From: Rhodoferax sp.
GTDB lineage: Bacteria; Pseudomonadota; Gammaproteobacteria; Burkholderiales; Burkholderiaceae_C
Direction of reading: 5' to 3'
Assembly (NCBI GenBank): GCA_020048795.1
Contig: JAIFMA010000070.1
Coordinates: forward strand, 1 to 5,819
DNA length: 5,819 nucleotides
The notes below the pieces were generated by a model that ran no database searches, was not told the DNA's origin, and saw only the letters and a program-made list of their open reading frames with translations. The position numbers and the translations under genes are program-made. Numbering within the stretch: position 1 is the first letter of the stretch; every line of letters starts with the position of its first letter. This document shows positions 1-5,511 of the stretch, in pieces.

Positions 1-1354
1 GCCACGGACGGCTGACCTGCAACAGGGAGAACACGCGCCGTGCATTGGGCTGACCGGTCAGGGTACTGTCGGACTCAAAGCGGGTGAAATCCGCATCCAT
101 CGAGAGGTTCAGGCCGCCCAGATCACGGCGGGCGTAACGTGTTGCCAACTGCGGCAGCCGGTCATAGGGCGGAACGATGGGCGCGCTGGCATCTTGCAGG
201 GTTTGCCATTTCAGTGTACGCAGCGTGCTGGCAAACAACCCATTGTTCCAGGCCAGCACGGCATCGTTGGCCAGCAGACGCTGCGTCAGCGAGCCATTGG
301 TGTGGGTGAAATCGCGCCAGTAGTTGTCGTCGCTAACACGATTGAGGCTCAGATTCAGCACCATGGCACCGTCGGTCCAGGCACTGGCCAGCCGCGACTG
401 GTGGTTCAGGTTCAGGCCCCAGCGGCTGGTATCGCGCAGCGTATCCACCGGCATCCAGTCCAGTCGCACCGCACCGGTATAACCAGGCTCCAGGTAGCGA
501 AACTCACTGCCCAGATTGAGTCCGCGCTTGCTCATTAGCGTCGGGGTGATGGTGGTATCGCGGTTTGGCGCGATGTTCCAGTAGTAGGGCTGAGAGTATT
601 CGGTACCGTTGACATTGTCCAAACCGATGGTTGGCGGCAAAAAGCCCGACTTGCGCTGATCACTTAGCGGAAAGCTCAGATAGGGAATGGGCAGCAGGGG
701 TACACCCTTGAAACTTAGCAAGGCACCCTGGGCGGTGCCGGTGTCTTCCTGGTTGTCGATGCTGATGCTGGCGGCTTTGAGGATCCAGTCGGGCAACCAG
801 TCCGGGCCCGGCAAACGCTTGCAGGTGGTCAAGCTGGCGTTGCGAATGATGGCGTGCTGGTCATCCAGAAAATCGACCCGGTCAGCCTGCCCATGGGCCT
901 GATTTTTCAGAAAATGGTAGCTTGGCTGGTTGAAGAATCCCTCAAAGGCATCCACCCGCAACTCCAGCAGCGAGCCTTCATAAACATTGCCAGCGCGGTT
1001 GATGCGCACATGACCGCGTGCTTTGGCCAGATCGGTGATCTGGTTGTATTCCAGCCGGTCGGCCTTGATCACCATGTCACCTTTGCGCAGCACAGCATCA
1101 CCGTTAATCACGGTTTCATGATCTGGCCGCCCGGTGATCTGCTCGCCACTGACGAAACTGGGCAGCCCGGTGCGGGTGGAGGGTTCAATGCGCTCCTGCA
1201 ACACGGCACTGTCCTTGAGGACCACCACCTCCGTGGGGCTTGGCTGGGCCTGTCCGGCCAGCGGCAACAGTGTCACCCCCACGACCCACAAACCCGGCAG
1301 GCGTGAACAAGCCCGGCAAGCCTTGACAGAAGCATCAAGCATCAAAAAGCGCAT
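1..1354 (-). CDS. lptD: LPS-assembly protein LptD, N-terminal part (cut by left edge)
   Basis: LptD (OstA/Imp) sits in the outer membrane with the lipoprotein LptE and inserts lipopolysaccharide delivered by the Lpt bridge into the outer leaflet. Reading the minus strand from the ATG at 1354 gives 451 uninterrupted codons to the window edge. Residues 1-36 look like a Sec signal peptide (basic start, hydrophobic stretch GLWVVGVTLLPLA, likely cleavage after GQA). Residues about 65-180 form the LptA-like periplasmic jellyroll (VINGDAVLRKGDMVIKADRL, then GHVRINRAGNVYEG). From about 215 the barrel begins with family hallmarks: KGVPLLPIPYLSFP, SGFLPPTIGLDN, QPYYWNIAPNRD and LMSKRG. The family usually runs to roughly 750-850 residues, so some 300-400 are missing. 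An alternative ATG lies four codons in (1342); neither has a clear Shine-Dalgarno sequence. The mature visible part has a single cysteine (C178). The gene is divergent from amgK, as is common in proteobacteria. Family identity is near certain; the exact start is less so. Confidence 0.95.
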   Translation of the reverse strand, partial: MRFLMLDASVKACRACSRLPGLWVVGVTLLPLAGQAQPSPTEVVVLKDSAVLQERIEPSTRTGLPSFVSGEQITGRPDHETVINGDAVLRKGDMVIKADRLEYNQITDLAKARGHVRINRAGNVYEGSLLELRVDAFEGFFNQPSYHFLKNQAHGQADRVDFLDDQHAIIRNASLTTCKRLPGPDWLPDWILKAASISIDNQEDTGTAQGALLSFKGVPLLPIPYLSFPLSDQRKSGFLPPTIGLDNVNGTEYSQPYYWNIAPNRDTTITPTLMSKRGLNLGSEFRYLEPGYTGAVRLDWMPVDTLRDTSRWGLNLNHQSRLASAWTDGAMVLNLSLNRVSDDNYWRDFTHTNGSLTQRLLANDAVLAWNNGLFASTLRTLKWQTLQDASAPIVPPYDRLPQLATRYARRDLGGLNLSMDADFTRFESDSTLTGQPNARRVFSLLQVSRPW

Positions 1355-1444
1355 GGAACAGGCGAAAAAGGGTAAGCGTAAGGGGAAAACCGAAAAATTG
1401 GGAAAAAAACGGGCGATCGACCGGGTTTGTAGAATGGATTATCC
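1355..1444. promoter_or_regulatory. Divergent lptD/amgK intergenic region
   Basis: These 90 bases separate two divergently transcribed genes and must hold both promoters unless those lie inside the genes. The region is purine-rich on the plus strand (A/G runs from about 1363 to 1410). A TAGAAT hexamer at 1430-1435 matches the sigma-70 -10 consensus at five of six positions. No good -35 lies 16-18 bases upstream; the nearest candidate, TTGGGA at 1398-1403, is 26 bases away. If the -10 is real, transcription would begin within a few bases of the amgK ATG, giving an almost leaderless mRNA. No convincing promoter is visible for lptD. Confidence 0.4.
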
Positions 1445-1446
1445 AT
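1434..1446. repeat. 13-base inverted repeat across the amgK start codon
   Basis: ATGGAT and ATCCAT are perfect 6-base arms around a single central T at 1440. The right arm includes the first two bases of the amgK ATG, and the left arm overlaps the candidate -10 hexamer. The arms are too close to fold as an RNA hairpin, so if functional it would be a DNA operator for a dimeric regulator. It may also be chance. Confidence 0.4.
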
Positions 1447-2530
1447 GAGCCAAGCCCCCAACCCCCAAGCCCCTCCGATGACCGGCATTGTCTGGCCCGA
1501 CCCACAGCGCGCCGTCCAGTTTGCGGCGTGGCTGACGCAAGTCGCTCCGGTGCATTGCCTGCATACTGGCACGCTGCGCGTGGCCAGCGCCGATGCCAGT
1601 TTCAGACGCTATTTCCGCATCGATTCGGACCAGGGCAGCAGCATCATCATGGACGCGCCACCGCAGCAGGAAAACTGCCAACCCTTTGTCAAGGTAGCCC
1701 GGTTGATGAAAGTGGCTGGCTTGACTGTGCCCGACGTACTGGCCTGGGACGAGCCACAAGGCTTCATGCTGTTGAGTGATCTGGGCGGCATGACCATGAT
1801 GCAGGTCATCAACCCGGATCATGCACAGGCCAATCTGCCGCTGTACCTGCAGGCGGTGGAGGCGCTGATTGCCTGGCAACTGGCATCCCGGCCCGGCGTG
1901 CTGCCACCCTATGACGAGGTTTTGCTGCGACGCGAACTTGCGCTGTTTCCCGAATGGTACCTGGGACGACACAAAGGGCTGGTGATCACGGATGCCATGC
2001 GCCTGACGCTGGACAGCAGCTTTGACCAGATCGTGGCAGCCAACCTGGCGCAACCCAGCGTCTATGTCCACCGGGACTTCATGCCCAGAAATCTGATGGC
2101 CCCCAGAGAGGCTGCCAGCGCTTTGGGAGTACTGGACTTTCAGGACGCGGTCTATGGCCCCATCACTTACGACATCGCCAGCCTGATGCGCGATGCCTTT
2201 CTGAGTTGGGACGAAGCCTTCTGCCTGGATGTCACGGTACGTTACTGGCAGCAGGCACGCCAGGCCGGTCTGCCGGTAGGTGACGACTTTGGCGAGTTTT
2301 ACCGCGCTGTGGAATGGATGGGGCTACAGCGGCATCTGAAGGTGGCCGGCATTTTTGCCCGCCTGACCCTGCGCGACGGTAAGCCCCGGTACCTGGCAGA
2401 CACACCGCGCTTCATCAGCTATGTCCGTAGCACCTGCGCGCGCTACCGCGAGCTTAAAGCACTGCTACGCCTGGTGGACCAGGCCGAGGGTTTTGTCGAG
2501 CCCATTGTCTTCGGCTTCGGTCGTCAATAA
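1445..2530 (+). CDS. amgK: Anomeric N-acetylmuramate/N-acetylglucosamine kinase AmgK
   Basis: AmgK is a cytoplasmic aminoglycoside-phosphotransferase-fold kinase. It phosphorylates the anomeric carbon of recovered MurNAc (and GlcNAc); MurU then makes UDP-MurNAc, bypassing de novo synthesis and its fosfomycin-sensitive MurA step. The 361-residue protein shows the family pattern: SFRRYFRI at 52-59 in the N-lobe, the catalytic loop HRDFMPRNLM at 209-218 (D211 as catalytic base, N216 for metal), and the metal-binding LDFQDA with D231. The segments GPITYDIASLMRD (238-250) and WMGLQRHLKVAGIFARL (291-307) are typical of the lptD-linked kinases rather than of antibiotic-resistance enzymes. The start at 1445 is the first ATG after an in-frame stop at 1430; M12 (1478) is possible, and neither has a strong ribosome site. 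The usual partner murU does not follow; rsmE does. AmgK specificity is inferred from motifs and lptD linkage. Confidence 0.88.
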   Translation: MSQAPNPQAPPMTGIVWPDPQRAVQFAAWLTQVAPVHCLHTGTLRVASADASFRRYFRIDSDQGSSIIMDAPPQQENCQPFVKVARLMKVAGLTVPDVLAWDEPQGFMLLSDLGGMTMMQVINPDHAQANLPLYLQAVEALIAWQLASRPGVLPPYDEVLLRRELALFPEWYLGRHKGLVITDAMRLTLDSSFDQIVAANLAQPSVYVHRDFMPRNLMAPREAASALGVLDFQDAVYGPITYDIASLMRDAFLSWDEAFCLDVTVRYWQQARQAGLPVGDDFGEFYRAVEWMGLQRHLKVAGIFARLTLRDGKPRYLADTPRFISYVRSTCARYRELKALLRLVDQAEGFVEPIVFGFGRQ

Positions 2531-2603
2531 CAAAATAGGCCTCCAGCCCTTATACATCAAGCGTCAATAGCTATCTACTTTGTAGCGATTTGAGTCCTGC
2601 ATC
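2531..2603. repeat. Probable dispersed intergenic repeat between amgK and rsmE
   Basis: The gap is A/T-rich against its coding neighbours and holds a block at about 2531-2588 that begins CAAAATAGGCCTCCAGCCC, continues with TTATACATCAAGCG, and ends in a region rich in CTAT/TAGC. From memory, closely similar blocks (AATAGGC-CCAGCCCTTAT-AAGCG-AGCTA) are scattered between genes in Comamonadaceae genomes; I could not check this here. The 3' part can fold as a small hairpin: CTAC at 2575-2578 with GTAG at 2582-2585. No T-tract follows, so it is not a canonical Rho-independent terminator. It may still influence transcription between amgK and rsmE. Confidence 0.55.
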
Positions 2604-3410
2604 ATGCCCCGATTTTTTTGCCCTGGTGTCCTGACCACTGGCACATTGCTGGATTTGCCGGCGGGTGCGGCACGCCATGTGCAGGTGCTACGGCTACAGC
2701 CGGGCGCTGCCATCACGCTATTTCAGGGTGGTGTCATGGCTCCCCACGGGCAAGCACCGGAGTGCACCGGAGAATTTGCCGCCACCGTCACACAGATGGG
2801 CCGCACCAACGTGCAGGTGCAGGTCGGTGACTACGTGCCAACGCAGCGTGAACCGGCCCGACGGGTGCACCTGGCGGTTGGCATGCCCACCAATGAACGC
2901 ATGGACTGGCTGGTGGAAAAAGCCACCGAACTCGGCGTGGCCAGCATCCAGCCCCTGATGACCGAACGCAGTGTGCTCAGACTCAGCGGCGAGCGGGCTG
3001 ACAAAAAAGTGGCCCATTGGCACAGTGTCGCCATCGCCGCGTGTGAGCAGTGCGGCGGCAACCAGGTGCCGGTGATTCATGAGGTGATGCAGTTGATGCG
3101 ATGGCTCAAAGGCTATCCGGGGTTTGGTGCGAACCAGGAGCTTGGGCTGTTACTGTCGGTGCGGACGGATGCATTGAACTTGCGCGTTGTTGCAGCGGCA
3201 CAACAGCAACCGGATAACACAGGCGCTGGCGCACAAGAAGTATGGCCCTTTGCCCGCCAAGTCACCGTCCTGTCGGGCCCCGAGGGTGGCCTGGGTCGCA
3301 CTGAAGAAGATGCTGCCCTGATCAAGGGCTTCAAGCGCGTCACCCTGGGTCCACGAGTGCTGCGTGCCGAAACCGCCGCACTGGCAGCGCTGGCAGCCTT
3401 GCTGCTGTAG
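2604..3410 (+). CDS. rsmE: 16S rRNA (uracil-1498-N3)-methyltransferase RsmE
   Basis: RsmE is a SPOUT-class, SAM-dependent enzyme that methylates N3 of U1498 in helix 44 of 16S rRNA on the assembled 30S subunit. The 268-residue protein has the N-terminal PUA-like part (about 1-75, with HVQVLRLQPGAAITLFQGG). The trefoil-knot methyltransferase follows: AVGMPTNERMDWLVEKATELGV at 91-112, LMTERSV at 118-124, SGPEGGL at 224-230 (SAM loop) and LGPRVLRAETAALAAL at 248-263. It is about 20-25 residues longer than the usual 243-250, mostly from a Gln/Ala-rich stretch around 190-217 before the knot. The conserved EQCGRNRVP-type motif reads EQCGGNQVP (148-156), with two arginines replaced. The ATG at 2604 has no strong Shine-Dalgarno. 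It lies 73 bases after amgK on the same strand, separated by a repeat, so co-transcription is possible but unproven. It converges with the phasin gene. Confidence 0.93.
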   Translation: MPRFFCPGVLTTGTLLDLPAGAARHVQVLRLQPGAAITLFQGGVMAPHGQAPECTGEFAATVTQMGRTNVQVQVGDYVPTQREPARRVHLAVGMPTNERMDWLVEKATELGVASIQPLMTERSVLRLSGERADKKVAHWHSVAIAACEQCGGNQVPVIHEVMQLMRWLKGYPGFGANQELGLLLSVRTDALNLRVVAAAQQQPDNTGAGAQEVWPFARQVTVLSGPEGGLGRTEEDAALIKGFKRVTLGPRVLRAETAALAALAALLL

Positions 3411-3426
3411 GGGCGGCGGCGAATCT

Positions 3427-3891
3427 TTAACGCGATTTCTTGACGGCGGCCACGGCGGCAGCGCCGTTCTTCAGGGCCGTATCCAACGCAGTTTCCATGG
3501 TGGCAGCGGCAGCCTTCAGGGTTTTGCTGACACTAGACAGGCTTTCGGGGGCTGGGTGTAATTTTTCAAATGCTTGGATGCTGGCCTGGAATTGCGCTAC
3601 GCCTAGAGCGGTGGCCTCTTTCAGGTGCTTGGCCGCCAGAGCCATGCCGGTCTCGGCAGAGGTTTGCAGGCATTCAATGGCATCTTGCGGAGCCTTGCTG
3701 CTCTTGAGGGATTCGACACTTTCGGCCACAGCAGCTTGGGCGGCCTTGGCTTGGGATTGAGCCATCTCGCCCCAGGCCTTCAAGTTATCCATCACAGGCT
3801 GGATCGCCTCCTGGGCAGCGGCAGGATTGAATTTGCCGGCATTGTCTTGCAGGGTCTTGGTGATCGCTTCGAAGGGTGTGTTCTTGAACAT
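3427..3891 (-). CDS. Phasin family protein (PHA granule-associated)
   Basis: Phasins are small amphiphilic proteins that coat polyhydroxyalkanoate granules in the cytoplasm and control their number and size. The 154-residue product is rich in Ala and Lys, has no signal peptide, and is predicted helical throughout. Its layout matches the Phasin_2 type common in betaproteobacteria: the opening MFKNTPFEAITKTLQDN, a central heptad-like helix (AWGEMAQSQAKAAQAAVAES), LAAKHLKEATALGVAQFQAS around 95-115, and a basic tail AAVAAVKKSR. It is somewhat shorter than the roughly 180-190 residues of well-studied PhaP proteins. The start at 3891 is chosen because AAGGA lies five bases upstream; an earlier in-frame ATG at 3936 would add a cysteine-containing segment unlike phasins and would overlap the regulatory region. 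The stop is 16 bases from the convergent rsmE stop, with no terminator hairpin visible. PHA synthesis genes are not in the window. Confidence 0.88.
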   Translation of the reverse strand: MFKNTPFEAITKTLQDNAGKFNPAAAQEAIQPVMDNLKAWGEMAQSQAKAAQAAVAESVESLKSSKAPQDAIECLQTSAETGMALAAKHLKEATALGVAQFQASIQAFEKLHPAPESLSSVSKTLKAAAATMETALDTALKNGAAAVAAVKKSR

Positions 3892-3896
3892 GGGGA

Positions 3897-3901
3897 TCCT
3901 T
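3897..3901 (-). promoter_or_regulatory. Ribosome binding site of the phasin gene
   Basis: AAGGA on the minus strand stands five bases before the ATG at 3891. It is the clearest Shine-Dalgarno in this part of the window and fixes the phasin start against the upstream ATG at 3936. Confidence 0.75.
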
Positions 3902-3911
3902 TTAATAAATG

Positions 3912-3925
3912 TTGCAGTGCAGCAA
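3912..3925 (-). promoter_or_regulatory. Candidate PhaR operator upstream of the phasin gene
   Basis: On the minus strand this reads TTGCTGCACTGCAA: TTGC/GCAA arms with an internal TGCA-N-TGCA palindrome. It lies about 20 bases upstream of the phasin ATG, just before the ribosome site. PhaR, the repressor that binds both PHA and DNA, is known to control phasin genes through TGC/GCA-rich sites of this kind (CTGC-N3-4-GCAG in Paracoccus denitrificans, similar elements in Cupriavidus). The position would block transcription until PHA granules sequester PhaR. The assignment rests on motif resemblance and the downstream gene. Confidence 0.55.
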
Positions 3926-3964
3926 TTGTCAGGCAAAAACCGCCCGGTGTGGTGATTGATGAGA

Positions 3965-3970
3965 AATATA
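3965..3970 (-). promoter_or_regulatory. Possible -10 element for the phasin gene
   Basis: TATATT on the minus strand matches the sigma-70 -10 consensus at five of six positions and is well placed to give a leader of roughly 65 bases that includes the PhaR-like site. The best upstream -35 (TTGGGC at 3991-3996) is 20 bases away, which is long, so this is only a tentative call. The rest of the gap from 3892 to 4057 holds no gene. Confidence 0.3.
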
Positions 3971-4057
3971 GTCCGTGATTAGGGACCTCAGCCCAAAATG
4001 GCCCCAACTCACTCTGCAGCAGCCCTAACGCGCGGCCATACACCCCCCTGAATTCGA

Positions 4058-5386
4058 TCAGGTCAAAGCCAAGGGCTCGGTCCGGGTCTTTGCGCCTGAT
4101 GCTGTCTTTCGGCCCCCCTGCTTGACAGGTGCTTTCCTGGGCAGCGTTGCGACAGCGGGGTGGCTTGGCAACACCTGACGGATCACCTGCTCGCAAATCG
4201 CCTGCGACATGTACAGCGGAACCGGGTAGTTGGCATCGGCCTCGCGGCAGGCGGCGCGTGCCAGGGCTGAAATGTCTTCTTCACGCAACGCCGCCAGTGT
4301 GGTCGGGATGCCCAGGCGGATGTTCATGGCATCGATCGAGTCCAGAAACTTGTGCGCCAGCACCTCCTCAGTGTCGGTTTTTTTACCCACTTTGACGCGC
4401 AACGCCAGCAACGCCAGCTTGCCGGTGATGGCCGGGCTCAAAAAACGCAGCACCTGCGGCAGCATGATGGCATTCGCCAGTCCGTGCGGCGTGTGATAAA
4501 GGCCGCCGAGCTGATGCGCAATGGCATGCACATAGCCCACATTGGCGCGGGTGAAAGCCTGGCCGGCGTAGTTGGCGGCCAAAGCCATCTTTTCGCGTGC
4601 CGCCAGGTCCTGGCCATTGACGTAGGCAACTGGCAGGTTCTCATAGATCATGCCCACCGCCGACAAGGCCATGCGGTCCGTGAACACCGTGCCCCAATGG
4701 CCGACAAAGGCCTCGATGGCGTGGGTTAACGCGTCCATGCCGGTGGCTGCGGTGATGTCCGGCGGCAAGCCGACCATCAGCGCAGGGTCGAGCGCAGCCA
4801 TGCGTGGCACCAGGCGGGTATCGGCAATCACCAGTTTGCGGTTGGTCTCGGGGTCGGAGATGACAGCCGCCACCGTCACTTCAGAACCGGTTCCTGCGGT
4901 GGTTGGCACGGCATAAATGGGGGCCGGTGCACGCCGTCCCTTGAAGTAACCCACCAGTTGCGCCGGATGTTTGTGGTTGGCGGCAGCCAGACCAATCGCC
5001 TTGGCGGCGTCCATGGCAGAGCCCCCACCAAACGCCACAATGGCATCACAACCCTGCGCCTTAAAAACCACCACGCCTTTTTCAATCAGCGCAATCGGCG
5101 CATCCGGTGTGATCTGATCAAACACCACATAGTCGGTACCACCGGCTTTGAGCGCCTGCAACAGTGGTGCCATCAGGCCAAGTTTCGACACCACCGGGTC
5201 AGTCACGATCAGTACCCGGGTGTGGCCAAAGTCATTGATCGCCTGCCCCAGGCGCGCACTCGACCCCGGTCCCACCATCATGGTCGGCTGTGGGATTGGC
5301 AACAGTTTAGTGACCATGCCCGCAGCACGCATCACGGTGGACAGTCCAACCGAGCGCACCAGACCGGTCAACGAATTCGCAAACAT
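4058..5386 (-). CDS. Iron-containing alcohol dehydrogenase with terminal extensions
   Basis: This is a group III (Fe-dependent) alcohol dehydrogenase, which interconverts alcohols and aldehydes or ketones with NAD(P)(H) in the cytoplasm. With the ATG at 5386 it has 442 residues. The nucleotide-binding half shows VLIVTD (58-63; the Asp at this place in E. coli FucO favours NAD), AFGGGSAMDAAKAIGL (118-133) and VPTTAGTGSEVT (160-171). The metal half shows GMDALTHAIEAF (216-227) and VGYVHAIAHQLGG with YHTPHG. The four predicted metal ligands D218, H222, H287 and H301 have the same spacing as D196, H200, H263 and H277 of FucO. About 30 extra residues precede the usual fold, and a basic Ala/Lys/Arg/Thr tail of some 35 follows it (usual length about 380-390). 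The start is set by AAGGAA seven bases upstream. The substrate cannot be read from the sequence. It is divergent from the gene at 5512. Confidence 0.93.
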   Translation of the reverse strand: MFANSLTGLVRSVGLSTVMRAAGMVTKLLPIPQPTMMVGPGSSARLGQAINDFGHTRVLIVTDPVVSKLGLMAPLLQALKAGGTDYVVFDQITPDAPIALIEKGVVVFKAQGCDAIVAFGGGSAMDAAKAIGLAAANHKHPAQLVGYFKGRRAPAPIYAVPTTAGTGSEVTVAAVISDPETNRKLVIADTRLVPRMAALDPALMVGLPPDITAATGMDALTHAIEAFVGHWGTVFTDRMALSAVGMIYENLPVAYVNGQDLAAREKMALAANYAGQAFTRANVGYVHAIAHQLGGLYHTPHGLANAIMLPQVLRFLSPAITGKLALLALRVKVGKKTDTEEVLAHKFLDSIDAMNIRLGIPTTLAALREEDISALARAACREADANYPVPLYMSQAICEQVIRQVLPSHPAVATLPRKAPVKQGGRKTASGAKTRTEPLALT

Positions 5387-5393
5387 AATAGAG

Positions 5394-5399
5394 TTCCTT
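5394..5399 (-). promoter_or_regulatory. Ribosome binding site of the alcohol dehydrogenase gene
   Basis: AAGGAA on the minus strand lies seven bases before the ATG at 5386. This supports that start over two in-frame upstream ATGs (5413 and 5452), which would add residues rich in His and Arg with no family precedent that I know. Confidence 0.75.
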
Positions 5400-5511
5400 A
5401 ATTGTGAAAACATCGGGGCTGTATGGAGCCGATTCAGTCGGGCATGATGCACCGTGTGAAAGAATTCTTGTAGTTGCGTCTCTCCAAATCAGTACTTTTA
5501 TCAGGTTCCAT
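5400..5511. promoter_or_regulatory. Divergent promoter region, alcohol dehydrogenase / unknown gene
   Basis: This stretch lies between two divergent starts and is visibly more A/T-rich than the genes, as expected for promoters. For the rightward gene only weak -35/-10 pairs are visible, such as TTGCGT with TTTTAT 16 bases on, near 5474-5501. I see no clear pair for the leftward gene and no strong inverted repeat. Confidence 0.35.

Noticed and set aside
854..1306. Open plus-strand frames opposite lptD, including one of 150 codons
   Set aside because: They lie wholly antisense to an excellent LptD match, have no recognisable motifs, and are expected shadows in G+C-rich sequence.
1439..2071. 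A 210-codon minus-strand frame inside amgK
   Set aside because: It is antisense to conserved kinase motifs, its translation is His/Gln-rich as shadow frames typically are, and it shows no domain.
1445..2530. Reading the kinase as an aminoglycoside-resistance gene
   Set aside because: Although it belongs to the same fold family, its conserved segments and the position beside lptD fit the cell-wall sugar kinase AmgK.
2718..3080. A 120-codon minus-strand frame inside rsmE
   Set aside because: It is a shadow of the conserved RsmE coding region, with no motif and no credible start signal.
3902..3934. CTGACA with TTTATT 17 bases on, as the phasin promoter (minus strand)
   Set aside because: Transcription would begin within or after the Shine-Dalgarno sequence, which is incompatible with use of the clear AAGGA site.
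4047..4062. CCTGA/TCAGG short inverted repeat at the dehydrogenase stop as a terminator
   Set aside because: The stem is only 5 bases and is followed on the transcript by a G run rather than a T-tract, so it does not fit a Rho-independent terminator.
3792..4196. A 134-codon minus-strand frame spanning the phasin/dehydrogenase gap
   Set aside because: It overlaps both the dehydrogenase tail and the phasin start in other frames, has no family features, and lacks a ribosome site.
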